From Lepidurus packardi (lineage: Eukaryota > Arthropoda > Branchiopoda > Notostraca > Triopsidae), in the NCBI GenBank assembly GCA_023053545.1, contig JAKZAN010000005.1, positions 10,230,001 through 10,294,000 of the forward strand: a stretch of DNA of 64,000 nucleotides, written 5' to 3'. The translations under genes and the position numbers were made by a program. The notes below the pieces were generated by a model. That model saw only the letters and a program-made list of their open reading frames with translations. It did no database searches and had not been told where the DNA came from. This document shows, one piece after another, positions 47,551 to 58,616 of the stretch; the stretch's first letter is position 1; each line of letters starts with the position of its first letter.

Positions 47551-49245
47551 TTAAATAATCACAGGCAATTTAGGAACTGGTAGGTAAATAAAGCGCGTAC
47601 AAAACCACAAATCAACATAATCAGTCAGCTTATCAGGAGGTCTAACAATTCGCCGTGGATAGCGACTCTTCGGAACTTCGTTTTCCATCATGCCTTCCAG
47701 GACTGTCAAAGGCTCTTCTTCTAACTTGTTCGCCGCCTCACCCTCTGAGCTCTCGCAATCTCTGTCATCGGCATCATCTTTCGGGCTTTCACTGTCGCCG
47801 CTGTAATAACCTTTTCGGTAAATGTGTGCCGGAAACACACGCCAGCGTTTCTTGGTATGCATGACATCCATTTGGGTAGCCAAACGGTCGCGTTCGGTTT
47901 GAAGAGCCGTTAACTTCTCCTTGAGGGCACTGCTAGATTGGTTGGCTTGGTCAATGTGGCTTTGCATTTCTTCTTGAGCCAACTGCTGCAAAGGATCATC
48001 GACCAGCTTGGGGGGCTTGAATTTCTCACGCTCAGCTTGCAATTGTTTGACTTGCCGAAGGAATTTAGCACTTTTGACTTTGGCGCTTTGCATTTCAGCC
48101 GCCAACCGCTCACTTTCTTGCCTCGAAGTAGCTAACAAGTGCTCCAATTCTTCCACCATGCGATTGTCCGGTCCTGCGGCTTGCTGTACTGGCACGCTTT
48201 CTCGCTTATGGGCAAACGCTTCCTTCAAGCCAACAATTTCTGCTTGTAATATGGCATTGCGGTCTTTCAATTGAAAAATATCTGCTTCCCATGTTTCCTT
48301 ATCCAACTCCAAAGCTGCCAATTTGGCTTCTAACTCTTCCTTTTCCTCCTCTAACAGATTACAGACTTGTTGCAAATTCCGGCAGTCCCTCTGCAGTCGC
48401 TCGAAGTCTTGCGTCAGGGCAACCCATTGTTTTTCCTTCTCTTGCAGCCCTGCCTGCAGAATTGTGACCTGATTAGACAGATTTTCGGACGAAGTTTCTA
48501 CGTGCCCAGCTTCGCTTTGTAAAGTCGTAATTTGATCCTGCATCTGGTCAATTTGGCTCTGCAAATTACTCTTATCTTCTCGGTCGGTTATGTCGATCTC
48601 GCTCATCTGCCGTGCCACAGTTTCCCAATCGTCCGACTCCCTTCTCTTGACATCCACTGCTCCACCAGGCCGCAGTGACGTCATCTCTGGACGGTGTTCG
48701 TCATCACCAGTCAGTTTGGCCTCTGCTTGGCCATCCCCCACCGTGACCTTCATCCCACCGTTACCATCGGGACACAGAGAAACTTTGCTTTTGGCGATCC
48801 AGTCCATACCCAAAATTAACTGAAAAGGAGACGACTCCACCACCGGTACGCTGTCCAATTGTACTTCTGTGTTTTGAAATGTAACACTAAGTTGCACCAT
48901 CCCCAAGGGACGCACCAAACTTCCATCGACGCTACGTAGGTCTACTCCATTGGTCGGTATCATGTCGTTTGCCAGAGATTTCGCCACGTCCGCTCGAATG
49001 ACGCTGACACACGCTCCAGTGTCTACGAGTGCGTCATATCCACCAATGGGATGAACAGTCACCTGGACCAAGGGTAACTGTCCTTTCGTCGTCGTCAAGC
49101 TTACTATTGGGTTTGCCGGACCTGGTCCCGTGGACCGGCTTCCCCGTTTCCCGAAGCAGTACGTTGCGGGCATTCGCGCGACATGTGTCCTTCTTCTTGG
49201 CAGGTATAGCAAACACCCCGTCGTTGACGCTGGGGTTGCGGGCAT
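47551..49245 (-). CDS. Retroelement protease fused to long coiled coil
   Basis: This 564-codon frame overlaps the end of gag by 142 bases in the -1 frame, so it is probably made by -1 ribosomal frameshifting. Residues ~50-150 are a retropepsin-like aspartic protease (DALVDTGACVSVI, then LILGMDWI). Instead of reverse transcriptase, RNase H and integrase there is a heptad-rich coiled coil at about 215-455 (LQSQIDQMQDQITTLQSE; LLEEEKEELEAKLAALELDK). The last ~40 residues (SRYPRRIVRPPDKLTDYV) look like the C-terminus of gypsy pol. The frame is uninterrupted. The source of the coiled coil is unknown. Confidence 0.85.
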   Translation of the reverse strand: MPATPASTTGCLLYLPRRRTHVARMPATYCFGKRGSRSTGPGPANPIVSLTTTKGQLPLVQVTVHPIGGYDALVDTGACVSVIRADVAKSLANDMIPTNGVDLRSVDGSLVRPLGMVQLSVTFQNTEVQLDSVPVVESSPFQLILGMDWIAKSKVSLCPDGNGGMKVTVGDGQAEAKLTGDDEHRPEMTSLRPGGAVDVKRRESDDWETVARQMSEIDITDREDKSNLQSQIDQMQDQITTLQSEAGHVETSSENLSNQVTILQAGLQEKEKQWVALTQDFERLQRDCRNLQQVCNLLEEEKEELEAKLAALELDKETWEADIFQLKDRNAILQAEIVGLKEAFAHKRESVPVQQAAGPDNRMVEELEHLLATSRQESERLAAEMQSAKVKSAKFLRQVKQLQAEREKFKPPKLVDDPLQQLAQEEMQSHIDQANQSSSALKEKLTALQTERDRLATQMDVMHTKKRWRVFPAHIYRKGYYSGDSESPKDDADDRDCESSEGEAANKLEEEPLTVLEGMMENEVPKSRYPRRIVRPPDKLTDYVDLWFCTRFIYLPVPKLPVII

Positions 49246-50303
49246 TCACGGGCCAGGTGTCCTTGTCCACCGCAGTTATAGCATCCAGCACGTCGCTCAC
49301 GGGGCTCTGCAAGAGTGTGAGGCACAAAATTGGCGGGTGGTGTTTGGACATTTCTTCGGACATCGACGTCGGACATTCGGACAGGGACTCCGGGGTTGCG
49401 GTCAATTCGGTTTTCCAAGCTCGTGAGGCGGTTCAACATCTTCTCCAAAACTTCATCGATGGTCCTTGCTGACTGAGGAGGGTATAAGGGTGGTGTTCCA
49501 GAGACCCTGTGTGTCGAATGGATGGGCGGTGCAGTGTTTGGATACACCGGTGTAATAGATGTTATTGCGGCGACCGGCGAAGCGATTGCTGCGCTGCCCA
49601 TTCCTTGTTCCACGTTATTAACCTGCGCAATGAAGGCGTCCACGGTAGCTGGCGCACCCGCCATGACCGCTGCTGCTATTTCTGACCGGAATAGCCCCCA
49701 GGCCAATCGTTTGACCTGCTCGATTTCGGGAAGAACTACCGGGCATAATCGACAAAGTCGGAGTTTGTCGTAAATGTACACAGTGGTCGGCTCTCCAGGA
49801 AGCTGTCGTCTAGCCTCCACCATACGCCCCCACTCCTCCAACGTCAACGTCCTTCCAAACGCGCCTACGAGAGCCGTTCTCCACGAGTCCCAATCCTGGT
49901 TGTCCATTCCTTTGGCTGCATGCCAAAGGTAGGCTGTGTCCGCGATCTTGGATAAGGCGGCTCGTAGACGATCCTCTGCAGTCCATCCTTCTACTGTTCC
50001 TACACGGGCAATCCTGTCCAACCACGAATGTACGTTTTCCATGGGACCCCCGGTAAAATGGGGAATCGCAGCTAGGCTCGCTTGTGAAAGAGCTCTTGGT
50101 GGATTAGCTTGGCATGGAACAGCTTGGTTACCCAGTTGACCAAGAAACGCCTCTCGTTGAGCCTGAAGTTCTTCGCGAAAAGCTAATCTCTCCCGCTCCA
50201 TGACGCCGGCTTGGCGTTGCACCACAACTTCCAACAAGCGTTCGACGTCGTTAACATCCATCTTCGGTTCTTGATAGTAGTCCCGGCCGCTACGCGTTGG
50301 CAT
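49104..50303 (-). CDS. Retroelement Gag with two CCHC knuckles
   Basis: The protein is 399 residues from the MPTRSGRDY start; an upstream in-frame Met at 50351 gives 16 more. The middle (WLDRIARVGTVEGWTAEDR...WHAAK...W..FR..L) has the helical pattern of a gypsy-type capsid. Two zinc knuckles, CYNCGGQGHLAREC (about 341-354) and CYTCQEEGHMSREC (about 365-378), would bind the RNA. The frame is intact and ends inside the start of the protease frame. Confidence 0.9.
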   Translation of the reverse strand: MPTRSGRDYYQEPKMDVNDVERLLEVVVQRQAGVMERERLAFREELQAQREAFLGQLGNQAVPCQANPPRALSQASLAAIPHFTGGPMENVHSWLDRIARVGTVEGWTAEDRLRAALSKIADTAYLWHAAKGMDNQDWDSWRTALVGAFGRTLTLEEWGRMVEARRQLPGEPTTVYIYDKLRLCRLCPVVLPEIEQVKRLAWGLFRSEIAAAVMAGAPATVDAFIAQVNNVEQGMGSAAIASPVAAITSITPVYPNTAPPIHSTHRVSGTPPLYPPQSARTIDEVLEKMLNRLTSLENRIDRNPGVPVRMSDVDVRRNVQTPPANFVPHTLAEPRERRAGCYNCGGQGHLARECPQPQRQRRGVCYTCQEEGHMSRECPQRTASGNGEAGPRDQVRQTQ

Positions 50304-50632
50304 CCAGGGATAAAAACAAAAAGGGAATTCGAAAACAGATTCTGACAACAATCAACTTTTGGAGAAATAAGTTTCAATGAACTTGCAGGATCGTCAACAC
50401 TGAATTGTTCTTTGGACATACAACACACAACGCAATAATGAAAAATTAAGAGCCACCGGACTACGCAACAGTGGAATTTGATTAGATCGAATTAGGCAAC
50501 AATGAAATTTTGGAGAAATCTTATAAAAGTTTCGGAATTTTAACAATTTTGAGGAGTTAACCAACTTAACTTTTCGCAACACTACCCTTTACAATCACGA
50601 ATTACGCAACTGGGCGCCACTGACACGTTCTA
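50304..50632. other. 5' leader of the LTR element
   Basis: These 329 bases lie between the primer-binding site and the gag start (minus sense). They hold no conserved frame. A packaging signal would be expected here, but none can be recognised by eye. Confidence 0.4.
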
Positions 50633-50649
50633 TCCCACTCCTGACACCA
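50633..50649 (-). other. tRNA primer-binding site of the LTR element
   Basis: On the minus strand TGGTGTCAGGAGTGGGA begins two bases after the 5' LTR and is complementary to a tRNA 3' end ...CACTCCTGACACCA, consistent with a leucine tRNA, as used by many gypsy elements. Confidence 0.75.
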
Positions 50650-50651
50650 AA

Positions 50652-50923
50652 TGTAGCGTAAATTTCTGATTTACACTAACGGATTTCACACTAAAAAGGA
50701 GGAAAACTGGCCTGGGAAAAAGGTGTACACAGTTTTAACTTAATTTAGATAGGATAGTTTATTTAAAGTGGGGATTTAGCTCGGGGCTTCTACAACAATC
50801 AAAACGGTAACTCCGTCCTTTACACTCGCGCGCTTTTCCTCTCGCTCACTCTCTCTCTCTCTCTCTGCCTCTTGGCCTTTCACTGGCGTTCTCCTTACCT
50901 CTCGCACGCCATCTGCCGCTACA
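50652..50923 (-). repeat. LTR (5' in element orientation)
   Basis: 272 bases, matching 47193-47464 along its whole length. It should carry the element's promoter. Confidence 0.92.
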
Positions 50924-50997
50924 GTATACATATAGAATTTCGAATTGCTGTAAGTAAAGCCTACGGTAGAATCTACAATCTAGAACAGTAAATCTAG

Positions 50998-51133
50998 GTT
51001 GTCAAACTGTGAGCCGCGGGTCTTTAGCATAAGCGGTTGGCTATTTGGGATTATATAGCATTATATATCGGGAGCCGCGGTGTGTCATGTTTGTGCCAGG
51101 GGAGCCGCGGACCAAACAGTTTGAACTAGCCTG
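50998..51133. mobile_element. Small hAT-like MITE downstream of RLP24
   Basis: About 136 bases flanked on both sides by ATCTAG. The ends are roughly inverted (GGTTGTCAAACTG on the left; CAGGCTAGTTCAAACTG reading in from the right) and GAGCCGCGG occurs three times inside. The insertion splits a sequence that is continuous in the duplicate at about 46900-47000. Confidence 0.6.
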
Positions 51134-51263
51134 ATCTAGAATGTAAATTTATTGTAATAAAACGACCAACAACCTGATTACAAAATCTGATTAAGGACCA
51201 AAACTCGGTGAATTTTTAGATTTTTTGTATTGAAATTGAAACCGTCCCAAGTACTGCCTTAAT

Positions 51264-52262
<999 letters not shown>

Positions 52263-55200
52263 CTAGAAGAGGCCCATTTCGGTTAGTTGTTCTGTGATAC
52301 GAGGTATATCGATCAACAATGCTCCACTATTCTCGCCCAGAATAGCAGCTTCGACTGTTTCATGTAAAGGTAACAATTTCTTGAGTGCTATATCCACGTT
52401 AGCGTCTTCCCTTGTCTCGTAACCTTACAATGATATATGGAATGTCAAAATGGTTGAACTTTCAACTAAAGAATTTACCTTCCAGTACGCAATGAGTGGC
52501 CAGTAAGGGCACGCCCATAAACCGTTCTTCCATGGGACGAAGGCATTTAGTCATCACAGTTTCCAAATTGCCCAAATCTACGCAGATCAATAATACTTCG
52601 TCCGGGCGACTGCTTTCGACACACATACAAGCTGCTCGTATCCAAGCTTGCCCTAAGGAATTTCAAACGATGTTAAATAATGTGTATGCTTACAATCTAA
52701 GGCTTTAGCTACAAACCTTGATTGGAGTAGGCTAGAACAACTTCACCCTCAATAGGCACGTACGGTTTTTCAGCTTCGTTGTTAGGAAACGCAACGTTAA
52801 TTTCATCATTTAATTCAGCAAAACGAGTCAAAAGTTCTACGTCGTTTAACGTCATCATAATCCATGTGGGACTCTCGACTTCCAAAACCAACAATTCCAA
52901 TTTTTCTCTTTTCTTCGTGGGTATGGCTACAGTGCTATTCCCGTACATGAATTGTCCTTAACCAAATAAGTAATTAAGAACAATTCGGAAAATAAAATTT
53001 TAAATAAATGTAATTAAAATCACTTGGTTCAAGATTGCCAACCAATGGGGATGGGCTTCCTGGAGCCCCGCCTGGTTGCATGACGCGAAAGAGTTCGTGC
53101 TTTAAAGCTATATTACTTTCCATATTCACCAATGTAACCGTTGGCGGATTCCCTACTTTAACCTAATAGCAATTTAGTTTCGCTGAAAAATTCCCTCATT
53201 CACTTAATTCACTCGAAAAATAATTCAAAATTTTTACGCTTTTAAAGCTTATCGTGCTTCTACGCCAAAGCAACGCTTAAAATGGTTCAATTCATATATA
53301 AAAAAAATAACTCACCACGCCCATTTCAAAAGTTTGGCCAACGTATTTCTCCAATAAGTCCTTTGCTGGAGCAGAGTTTTGAAAATTCTCTGGAAAACCA
53401 AGAACTTGCACATGATGTAAGCCCATTTGGCGCTGTTTTTTTTAAATAATAATAATAATTAAATAAATATAGAAAGTTTTTTTTTTTTTTTTTACTTCTG
53501 CGGCTTTCTCTGGAAGAACGCGTAATTCGTCGAACTTAAATCTTCCTTGGTGACTGTAATCAATACAAACTACGTCGGCTAGCCTATTTTCGGGGTCAAC
53601 TTTTCGGACCCGAACTCGGCACCACTGTCGTTCCACAAAACACGCCCCTAAGACTTCATCTACCTTCGGGATTCGTGCTAAGGGCGGTTTAAACTGGCAC
53701 GGTACCATTTCCGTGCGTAAAAACTCCAAAGTTCGCTGAACTTGAGGTATACTGAGCTGGACACACAAAAGGGGCGGTTCCCTAGCCCCAACCAGTATTG
53801 CCGCATAGCTCTGAACATCCAACGGAATACAATGCAGTGAAAAATACCAAACTGGCACAGTTCTAAACGCAAAAATGGCGACATTAGCACTGAAATATCC
53901 CTTATAACTTTGTAATTTTATGAAGTCTGAAAACGTGCTTACGTTTTAGCAACCAGCGACAAATCGTTTTGTACTGCCACAGAAATTTTTGTCTCCTTAA
54001 ACGAATAGCGATTGATTAAATATATAAATTAATAACTTAAATTGAATTCTGGGATTTTTTGTTTGTTTATACCGTTATTGAGTATTGCTCGAGATCTAAT
54101 TCCACATTAGGAAAAACGCTAGCTAATTTCTCGTTAATCACACCTTCTTGGTTGCTTAGCCTCACTTGGACCACGCCTCTTACTTCCTATGCATAGGAGA
54201 GAACGTAATGAGCACAAAAAGATAACTGAAATTTACTTTTCCAGTGTTTTCAACTTTCCAAAGTAAAAGTGCATCATGGTTAATCAACAGGTCCTTGAAT
54301 TTCTCAGTATTCCCTGGGAACCAAGATTCTAAACCGTCTGCCAATCCAGCTAGTCCTACGCAAATAGCTTGACGAGGTTGGGAATACAAAATTTCGGGCA
54401 AAATTGTCAAATCGGAAACGTTTAACTTGGCCCGGTTTCCATGGTCGATGAACAAGACCCATACATGAGGTAAATCTACGCCTTCTACCAACACGCGACT
54501 CCTTAAAAAAAACTTTAAAAAATGAAGTAATAAGTACAATTTTGATAGATTTTTTTGTTTACCAAGTTCCTTGAAATGGAGCTATACAGAAATCGCCTTC
54601 TTCGATAGCTTCCAAAGGTTCTTTTGCCACATTGGTTAGCAAGACGCAGATTTCACTGACAATGTCCTTGTTGGGCTGTAACTGAAGCCAAATATCTTGA
54701 GGGTCCTTGCAAAACGTGACTGTTGCCTAAAATGGACAAACTTGCTTATTTAAAGATGTACTACCGAGCGAATAAATAACTAACTAACTAATATATTCTA
54801 ATTATTTAACAGGGAATAAAAAATAAATTAGGTAAGTTTAATAATAATATTGTCATGGTCTTAGGCCGTGACAATATAATAATGAAAGCTTTACCAAAAC
54901 GGGATTCGATGGTAAAAAGGACTGGGGAATCCCTCGGATTGACTGGGGATAGATTTCATGGCTGATTTGCTGCGCTTTTCGAATTTGTGCAGTCGAGACT
55001 AGATCGATGTCAGCGAATCTGACGTAAAACGAATGAGGTGGTGTTCCGTGGAAAAGTTTGATAGCTTCACAGCATTCTCTGTTTCGAATTTAAAAAAAAA
55101 AATTTACTTCAACCAGTTAAATGAAATTTATTACTTGATATCACTGAATTCCAAAAGAGCAAACCACTTGTTGCTTCGCCTGCTAAATTTTCGTACTACG

Positions 55201-55599
55201 TCCCGAACTATACCAGCTCCACTAAAAATGTTCCGAAGTCCACTCTATTTTGAAATAAACATATATTATTCAGCTGAATTACTTTAGACTATCAATGGAA
55301 ACGTAAAATACTTCTTTTAGTTCCAAAGGAACATTCCCAACGTATATTTTGTAGTTGACCAAACCATTTCTATAGCAAAACGAGTGTTAATTTCGCGAAA
55401 GCCGAAACTTACGCTAACAGTCGAATTTTGCATACTTGAGCATTGCAGCTTGCTGTTTACGCAGATTGCCGCCTGGAGTACTTTCCTCATAGGTGTTAAT
55501 TTCCCAATCTGCGAAGTCTTCACCCATTGGGTCCCAATCTTTCCATTCACTTGCAATTTTCTCCATTTCAGACGACGCAGATGCAGTCTCTGTCGCCAT
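52263..55599 (-). CDS. RRM and multi-Tudor domain protein (piRNA-pathway type)
   Basis: Fifteen exons, from 55482-55599 through a 22-base exon (55413-55434) to 52263-52423, close in phase to 761 residues. An RRM spans about 40-135 (YKIYVGNVP, IVRDVVRKFSRR, WFALLEFSD). At least three Tudor units follow: about 165-310 (VWVLFIDHGNRAKLNVSDL), 365-485 (GACFVERQWCRVRV...DVVCIDYSHQGRF) and 570-710 (VLAYSNQGQAWIRA...LLICVDLGN). Tudor domains bind methylated arginines of Piwi proteins, and RRM plus Tudor occurs in Vreteno and TDRD10, so a role in germline piRNA granules is likely. No MYND zinc finger is seen, unlike Vreteno. Exact orthology is open. Confidence 0.83.
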
Positions 55600-56096
55600 T
55601 CTTTTCTAGAATGTTTCTAAATCTTAAAAAAATAGTTTATTATCACTGAATACTCCACAATAACAATTCTTACCGTATCACTTCAATCTAAAACTGTTTT
55701 CTTTTCTTTTTTTTTTTGTAATCCAAAAGTTCAAGCAAGAAGAAAACGTGTCTTTGTTTATACCTCTAAAAACTCACGACTTTCACCTTAACTTGAAATT
55801 TTGCGTCAATAGCGCTATTACCACGCACGTAACACTTGACTTAGAAGGAAAAATGTAAAAGTCATTGATATGTATTTTACACGTAATTCTCAGTATTCTG
55901 TATATTAAAACAATAAAATATTAGTAACTTTTCTTCTACGAATCTAACTAGTCATAAAATAGTGTAACCTGACGTATGGCTAAGATGTGCCAAAGCGTTT
56001 AGTACAGGATTAAATCCTGTACTAAAATTCCATTAATTCATAACTATGTATTGGAATAACGTTTACACACACGAAAACACAGATTGGGCTGAACAT
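55600..56096. other. Intergenic stretch
   Basis: This is the 5' side of the Tudor gene and the 3' flank of IDH3B. No further feature. A short perfect palindrome (AGTACAGGATTTAAATCCTGTACT) lies near 56001. Confidence 0.45.
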
Positions 56097-58039
56097 TTAA
56101 TAGCGCAGATTATTAATAACTGCGCAAGTAAATTCGTTAGTGGAAGAATGGCCGCCAATGTCTTTTGTCTTCACCTAAAAAGTCCCAAATAATAATTAAC
56201 ATCCCATTTCCTTTTCCTCTCATTTTCTCAACATAGTATAATTTAGAATATACCTTTCCTGCTTTTAAAACTCGCTCTACAGCGCTGCGAATCATATTCC
56301 CATAATACTCCAAACTAATATGATTGCACATATTAGCTGCTGCTAGCAACATGGCAGTAGGATTGGCCACATTTTTGCCCACAGCTTCCGAATACGTATG
56401 ACGTGCACCCTTTACAAAATTCCGAGATAAATTCAAATAATTTTTTAAGAAATTTTTTTTTTAAGATTACGGGTTCAAAAACTGCACAATTGCTAGCAAA
56501 AGAAGCTCCTGCTACTACACCGGCTCCGCCCACTAACCCTGCCGCCAGATTATCCACAATATCGCCATAGAGATTCGGCATAACCATAACATCAAACTGA
56601 TGCGGATTCGAAACGAGTTGCATGGTTGTATTGTCAATGATCATGGTCTCGTACTGGATTCGAGGGTAAAGCTGAGCCACTTCCGTGCAGCATCGCAGAA
56701 ATAAACCATCGCCCAATTTCATGATATTCGCCTTGTGAACTGCCGTCACCTTCTTGCGGCCGTGTTTCGTCGCGTAATCGAAGGCGAATTTCGCGATCCT
56801 GCGCGATTTATCGGCCGTGATGATCTTCAAACACTCTACCACACCCTATTGCGCAAAATACAGGTCATCAGACTCGAAATTTCCTCGTTTGAGTAATAAA
56901 AATAAGTTTACTTTAACACTTTCGTGCTCCAATGCAGAATACTCGCCTTCCGTTTGCTCGCGGATGATTATAACGTCAATATTGTTGTGACGGCATTTGA
57001 CTCCGGGCAGACTTACCACGTGAACGACATTAGCATAGAGATCCAAGGTTCGCCTGTGTTCAAGTGAGGGAAAATTACTCAGCTGAGTTTAAGCTAGTTG
57101 TTCAAGTTACGGAAATGTAAGAACTAACGAAGTTTCAGTCAATTCCTACCTGAGTTTCATATCGAGGGACTGTAATTCGCCCGAGTGACTGTAATCAGGC
57201 GTAGCTAGAATGCCTTTTAAGCAAATTCCGTGCTTAAGGACGGAAGCTGCGACGTCTTCTAAAGTGGCACTCATACCGGGATGAATTTCGCTCAGAAAAT
57301 GTTGTTCAAAATCAATAGGGACCCCAGATGCCTTTTAATTTAATCAATTATTTTATTTTATTTTTCGTTTTTTCTTTACTTTAAAGACTTCTTGGACCGA
57401 GTACATCAATTCCGGGCCTACACCATCGCCAGGAATTAACGTACATCTGGTACGTCCTTCTGGTTTGGAAACAGGAGCTTGCTAAACAGAAAACATACAC
57501 AGTTGGCATTATTATAAAATTTTAATTTAAAAGAGTTAGAATGTGGTTCCAGATGTGATTGACGATCCAATACCTTCTGAAGACGTGTGGCAGTATTAGA
57601 AAATTAAGAGAAAAATAATTATTGATGGATTTTGATAATGACATTCTTTCGAAATTGTAGGTTAAATTCTGTGTTAATCGTGATATTGGTAGCAATGAAT
57701 ATTAATGAACAATGAATATGAAGATCTAACTTACGATGGCAGAACTGGGAACTGAAGTTTGATGAAATTTCGCATAAGGAGTAAAGTTCAGGGTACTCGA
57801 CGCAGCTGGGAATGCGCTTTTAGCAGCCTACAATGAAAATAAATTATAATATTAATTGCTGAGACTATTTTAAGAAAAAAAGCGAAGCCGGATTTGCTGT
57901 GCAATTCCGGTTACGATAATTTATAAAACAAGTATAATTAGAATTAAAGTCCAGACAAAGAGTTTTGAACACACATTCAATTGTGCTTAACTTTCGTTAC
58001 CTTTGCACTATGGTTGAGGAATCGTAACGCCACAGCCAT
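56097..58039 (-). CDS. IDH3B: NAD-isocitrate dehydrogenase subunit beta, mitochondrial
   Basis: Eight exons (58001-58039, 57735-57827, 57380-57481, 57150-57331, 56912-57053, 56471-56845, 56254-56409, 56097-56174) give 388 residues (human 385). The first ~45 residues ([19 protein letters not shown]) are basic and amphipathic, as in a mitochondrial presequence. Core motifs are [62 protein letters not shown] and ANPTAMLL. The order of substitutions fits the beta rather than alpha or gamma subunit. With the other subunits it converts isocitrate to 2-oxoglutarate in the TCA cycle. Confidence 0.95.
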
Positions 58040-58616
58040 TATTTTAGAAGAATTTAAGCACTAGATGTAAACTTTATTTGACTAAACTTGATCAACAGCC
58101 CACGGTCGCGGCACAAAAGTCTTACTTCACGCCACTAGATGGAAAATGACCATCAAAGATTGGCTAAAAGTTGAGATTTCCGTGTACGCTGACATGATCC
58201 AAAGATTGGCAACGCGACACAACGACGACCCGACAGAAGGACTACAGTGCGCCCGTTACTCTAGGTTAGGTTAAGACTAGGTTAGGTTAGGACTAGGTTA
58301 GGTTTGGTTACGGGTTCGTAGTCCTGAAGTCGGGGTTTGTTGTCCTTGCGTTTACGTCCCCAAATGATCCACCAAAGTAAAGTTATTTCAATCAAAAAGC
58401 TTTTAGTGTTATACTATTACAATAATGCTTTTTCTTAGGTATGATTATTTCTCTAAGACCAAAGTGGTGCGAGGCCCCTTCTGAATTTGACGGGAGAAAT
58501 CGGTTAGCGCTTAGTTTGGACTTATGCGAACAGTTATAAGGTAAATTTAACGAATTGTAAAATTGAGGTTAGGAAACATGTAATTGTATTTCGATGTAAC
58601 TATGTAACGTTGCAAT
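58040..58616. other. Intergenic stretch between IDH3B and the SLC7 gene
   Basis: It contains the family 2 MITE fragment at 58208-58351 and nothing else that I can support. Confidence 0.5.
58208..58351. mobile_element. MITE family 2, copy 2 (short form) with TAGGT repeats
   Basis: Starts GGCAACGCGACACAACGACG, like the element at 44592, and ends with a degenerate complement (TTGTTGTCCTTGCGTTTACG). The middle is replaced by irregular repeats of TAGGT/TTAGG at about 58260-58312. Confidence 0.65.

Larger units (their letters stand above)
47193..50923 (-). mobile_element. Complete young LTR retroelement without pol
   Basis: Two 272-base LTRs (47193-47464 and 50652-50923) look identical base for base and start TGTAGCG and end CGCTACA. 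A 4-base GTAT duplication flanks the whole. Next to the 5' LTR (minus sense) is a primer-binding site, and before the 3' LTR a purine-rich tract. The 3.2 kb interior has two long open frames: gag, then protease fused to a coiled coil. No reverse transcriptase, RNase H or integrase core is present, so it must be mobilised by a relative. The residual RYPRRIVRPPDKLTDYV at the second frame's end resembles the tail of gypsy-type pol. Confidence 0.9.

Noticed and set aside
47551-49245. Reading the coiled-coil frame as a host gene
   Set aside because: It lies between matching LTRs, starts with a retropepsin and overlaps gag in the -1 frame, so it belongs to the element.
47193-50923. Endogenous virus with an envelope gene
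   Set aside because: No third frame, signal peptide or membrane segment follows the protease frame.
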